Positions 57,197 to 59,609 of a stretch of 59,609 nt of DNA are shown piece after piece (the stretch's first letter is position 1; every line of letters begins with the position of its first letter). The DNA lies in assembly GCA_025716815.1 (NCBI GenBank), contig JAIXMN010000058.1:1-59609 (forward strand), written 5' to 3'. Origin of the DNA: Dichotomocladium elegans. Taxonomy: Eukaryota; Mucoromycota; Mucoromycetes; Mucorales; Lichtheimiaceae. Made by a program: the position numbers and the translations under genes. A model generated the notes under the pieces. The model was not told where the DNA came from and did no database searches. It worked only from the letters and a program-made list of their open reading frames with translations.

Positions 57197-59609
57197 TTAC
57201 AACGATCTTTGCGGTGGTGGGATTGCTTTGAGATCCATAGGTGACGACAGCAGCTTGCGAGAAAATTCGGTGGATAGGCAGGAACACTGGCAGTCATCAG
57301 CCATGAAACTGTTTCGCCATTCCTCTAAACCTTGGTCAATGAATCGCTGTGTTGATGCCTCTGTGCGGTACCAACGAACATAGGCAAAGTAATGCTTAAC
57401 AGGAATGCGGTTGATGACAATAACATGGCTGAAATAGAACTGTACTTGTCCGTCCAGGCGATAGCGCGGTCGTTCTGAACAAATAGAGCCTGTATGTGAG
57501 ATCCACGAATGGAACGGGCTGTTGCTGATCTGTATGTCTGTCCAAAGATTTCGATCGTCCGAAACTTCTCAACTTCGCTTGACAGTAAATTCGGCCTGCC
57601 TGTCGCGTGTTGATGCTGACGACGCCTTCGTAATGGTTTTGGTAATGCTGCACCAACAAATCATGTAGCGCTTCGCTCAAGTGGGATTTCGGCCATCGCG
57701 CATGGAGGCAAAGGTGTCTGGTGGTATTGGTTCGCTTCCCGAAATATTAGCGTCGACATTGCACGAAAAATCCATGAATTCAAGTGGATCGAAGTTTGGA
57801 GTGTTCATTTCGGTACAAACTAGACGTCACTGGCCAGCAATACGCAGCAAGATACTGAGCTCCAAGCCACGTCCCATCAACCGACTACTAACTTCGTTAT
57901 GGACAAAGTCGAGGGCACAGGTCTTCTCAATGAAGCGCTTCATGAACGTCAGTTCAAATGAGTCCTTTTGGTTGGTTTCAACATTCTTCATATATCCGTT
58001 ATACCGCTCAAAACTGAATAGCCAAAAGGCGTAGATGGGGCCAAAATCTTGGATGGTGCGGGCCAGATGCAAATGCAAATGCATATTTGGTGTTACGCTT
58101 TCAGCACCGTAAAGCTGGCAGCAACCTCGAACAAAGTCGACCAGGAAATTGTGGGCTTCATCGATGTCAGAGTATGCGATAACGGTCTTGGCGAGCAGCC
58201 GGCAGGCGGAGACAAACAGCATCCAGTGCTGGAAATAGCGAGCAGCAAGGACACCTTTTAAAACAAAGGGAGAGTAGACCAGACACCATGCCTTCCAATC
58301 GTCTGCGGTCATAAACCCGAATTTTCGCTCTATTTTGCGGTTCAGGGACGGAATTCCAGGCGGCAGCACAACTCCATCTGCAAGCTTCTGCATTTCGACA
58401 CCGTCTGCGTCAGTGAGTAGCCCATGATTTCGCCATAGTCGCACCATTCGTTCAGCAGTTCCGAGAAAGAGGTTGTGCATTGGGTCAATAATGGAATCTC
58501 GAACAGGATCGAAATAATGGAGCCGATGAATCTGTGACCAGCGCGTGCCAGTAGCACGCTCAACGCGAATGCGACCCGCTGGCGTTGTCTGGGCTAACCA
58601 CTCCTCCGCATTACGTGCATTAGCCGCCTTTGTTCTTAAATCGCCAATAGTATGTCCAGAGTAGTCAAGATTCGAAGTACCCGTGAAAACGACAAACTCG
58701 CGAGTGCACTTGTTGCATGCTCTGGTACTGTTGTGCGATGTGAATCCCCCGACTTTGCGACTAGCTGGAATGTCGCACGCAATGTTAAACAATGCTGCGC
58801 GTATGGTTGTTCCACTTGGAATTTCAAAGGTAGGAATTCGGATTCCATTGTAGAGTTCAAGTAAGTCATCGACAAGTGGCTGCAAATAATGGTTCATTTC
58901 GTAGGTACTCGGCTCTTTTGGCCCAGGCATGACACCAGCAAGGATCACATTCTCAGTTTTATATCGCTCTGCGCGAGGCAAGTTGTTGACGATAAGGTAG
59001 ATTGCACCGCATGAATACCCACTATCAAAAGGGGCAAACCAGTCGACGTTCAATGTAAGCATCAACGAGCGAGGAGTTTCGACAAAAGGAAGTCCATTGT
59101 CTGGATTGTGAAGAGAACGCCATCGTACGCCGTCATAAACATCGCTGAACACTCCTGGCCAGTATTGACGATGCTCCCACTCTGTTATCTTCTGCTCAAA
59201 GCCTTCTCGTTTGAAAAGCCGTGCCAAGCTTTGACGAAGTGGATAGTAGGCATACTGCTTGATCGGTATCCGATTATATGGATTGCTCAACGTCGACTTC
59301 AATAATGTGGTGCCGCAAAGATCGCCATTCATGCGCCGACTTTCATTTATGCATGTTTGGGGGCCAGGCAACGGGTAAATGGCATGGCATTTGGAGCACG
59401 CACTGTACATTTGGAGATCATTTGTGAGACGATCAAAGCCAATCCATTTTCGCAAGCTTGTGATTGTTTCTGGAACCAAGAGGAAGGGATTATCGGTAAA
59501 GGCTTGAACCAGTGCGGCAGCAAAGGTGATAAGGATGGCTGCTACTCTCTCAGACGTGTGATGTAACTGGAACAGCACGAGGAAGACAAACGCGAACAAC
59601 AGAGGGTGA
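57197..59609 (-). pseudogene. CACTA-type (Tnp2-like) transposase, 5' end outside window, decayed C-terminus
   Basis: Open from the right edge. Zinc-binding cysteines CSKCHAIYP...CINE. Tnp2 family hallmarks: LNVDWFAPFDSGYSCGAIYLIVNNLPR, NVILAGVMPGPKEP, ACDIPASRKVGGF, ACNKC, and the region from DPMHNLFLGT to HLHLHLART and FSFERYNGYMK. The main frame stops at TGA 57827-57829. Homologous C-terminal sequence continues in frame (EPIPPDTFASMRDGRNP), then through shifts at about 57680, 57570 and 57465 (ALHDLLVQHY; then HIQALFVQND; then FYFSHVIVINRIPVKHYFAYVRWY) to TAA at 57197. Known role: cut-and-paste transposition. Non-functional as it stands. Confidence 0.88.

Overview
This window reads as a repeat island from a filamentous fungus, probably an early-diverging lineage such as Mucoromycota (inferred from the repertoire, not proven). 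Coding genes have very short GT-AG introns (about 37-63 nt) with CTAAY-like branch sites. Nearly everything recognisable is a mobile element: a LINE, a Mutator-like element (MULE), five full-length Ty3/Gypsy LTR retrotransposons, solo LTRs, a CACTA/Tnp2-type element, and a TA-targeting Tc1/IS630-like family with very long terminal inverted repeats (TIRs). The only host-type genes seen are tRNAs: an intact tRNA-Lys(CTT), an intact tRNA-Arg(ACG) and the 5' stub of a second tRNA-Lys.

Layout. 1-3127: right part of a Tc1/IS630-like element (E0). 3225-3590: MITE of the same superfamily (M1). About 3754-9911: LINE with two ORFs, interrupted at about 7225-8613 by an AT-rich insertion and ending inside a tRNA-Lys gene. 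9936-22543: MULE, itself split by the 7.1-kb Tc1/IS630-like element E1 (10028-17140) and by a solo LTR (17765-18160). 22544-28258: Gypsy G1 (minus). 28270-28342: tRNA-Lys. 28376-50946: a stack of G2 (minus), a solo LTR L6 holding G3 (plus), G4 (minus, holding MITE M2), and a probable solo LTR L7 holding G5 (minus, holding another solo LTR). 50982-51054: tRNA-Arg (minus). 51065-51255: LTR relic. 51331-54980: deletion derivative E2 of the Tc1/IS630-like family. 56039 to the right edge: decayed CACTA/Tnp2 element.

The nesting can be read from target-site duplications. E1 carries an outside check: the other MULE arm, near 22450, is an uninterrupted copy of its insertion site with a single TA. G1 to G5 all have 4-bp duplications (GATA, CGTG, TTGA, TGTC, GTAG). 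With the insertions removed, the tRNA-Lys stub, tRNA-Lys and tRNA-Arg collapse to within a few hundred bases, so about 40 kb of mobile DNA has piled up in and beside one small tRNA cluster.

The most unusual system is the three-gene Tc1/IS630-like element E1. It has 1.1-kb TIRs, an unrecognised 228-aa accessory protein, a 538-aa transposase with an apparently complete DDE triad, and a second transposase-like protein whose first catalytic Asp is lost. The Asp is Ala in E1 and Gly in the independent copy E0, which keeps the same gene order. A second unusual point is that all five Gypsy elements place pol in the -1 frame of gag with a correctly phased slippery heptamer in the overlap.
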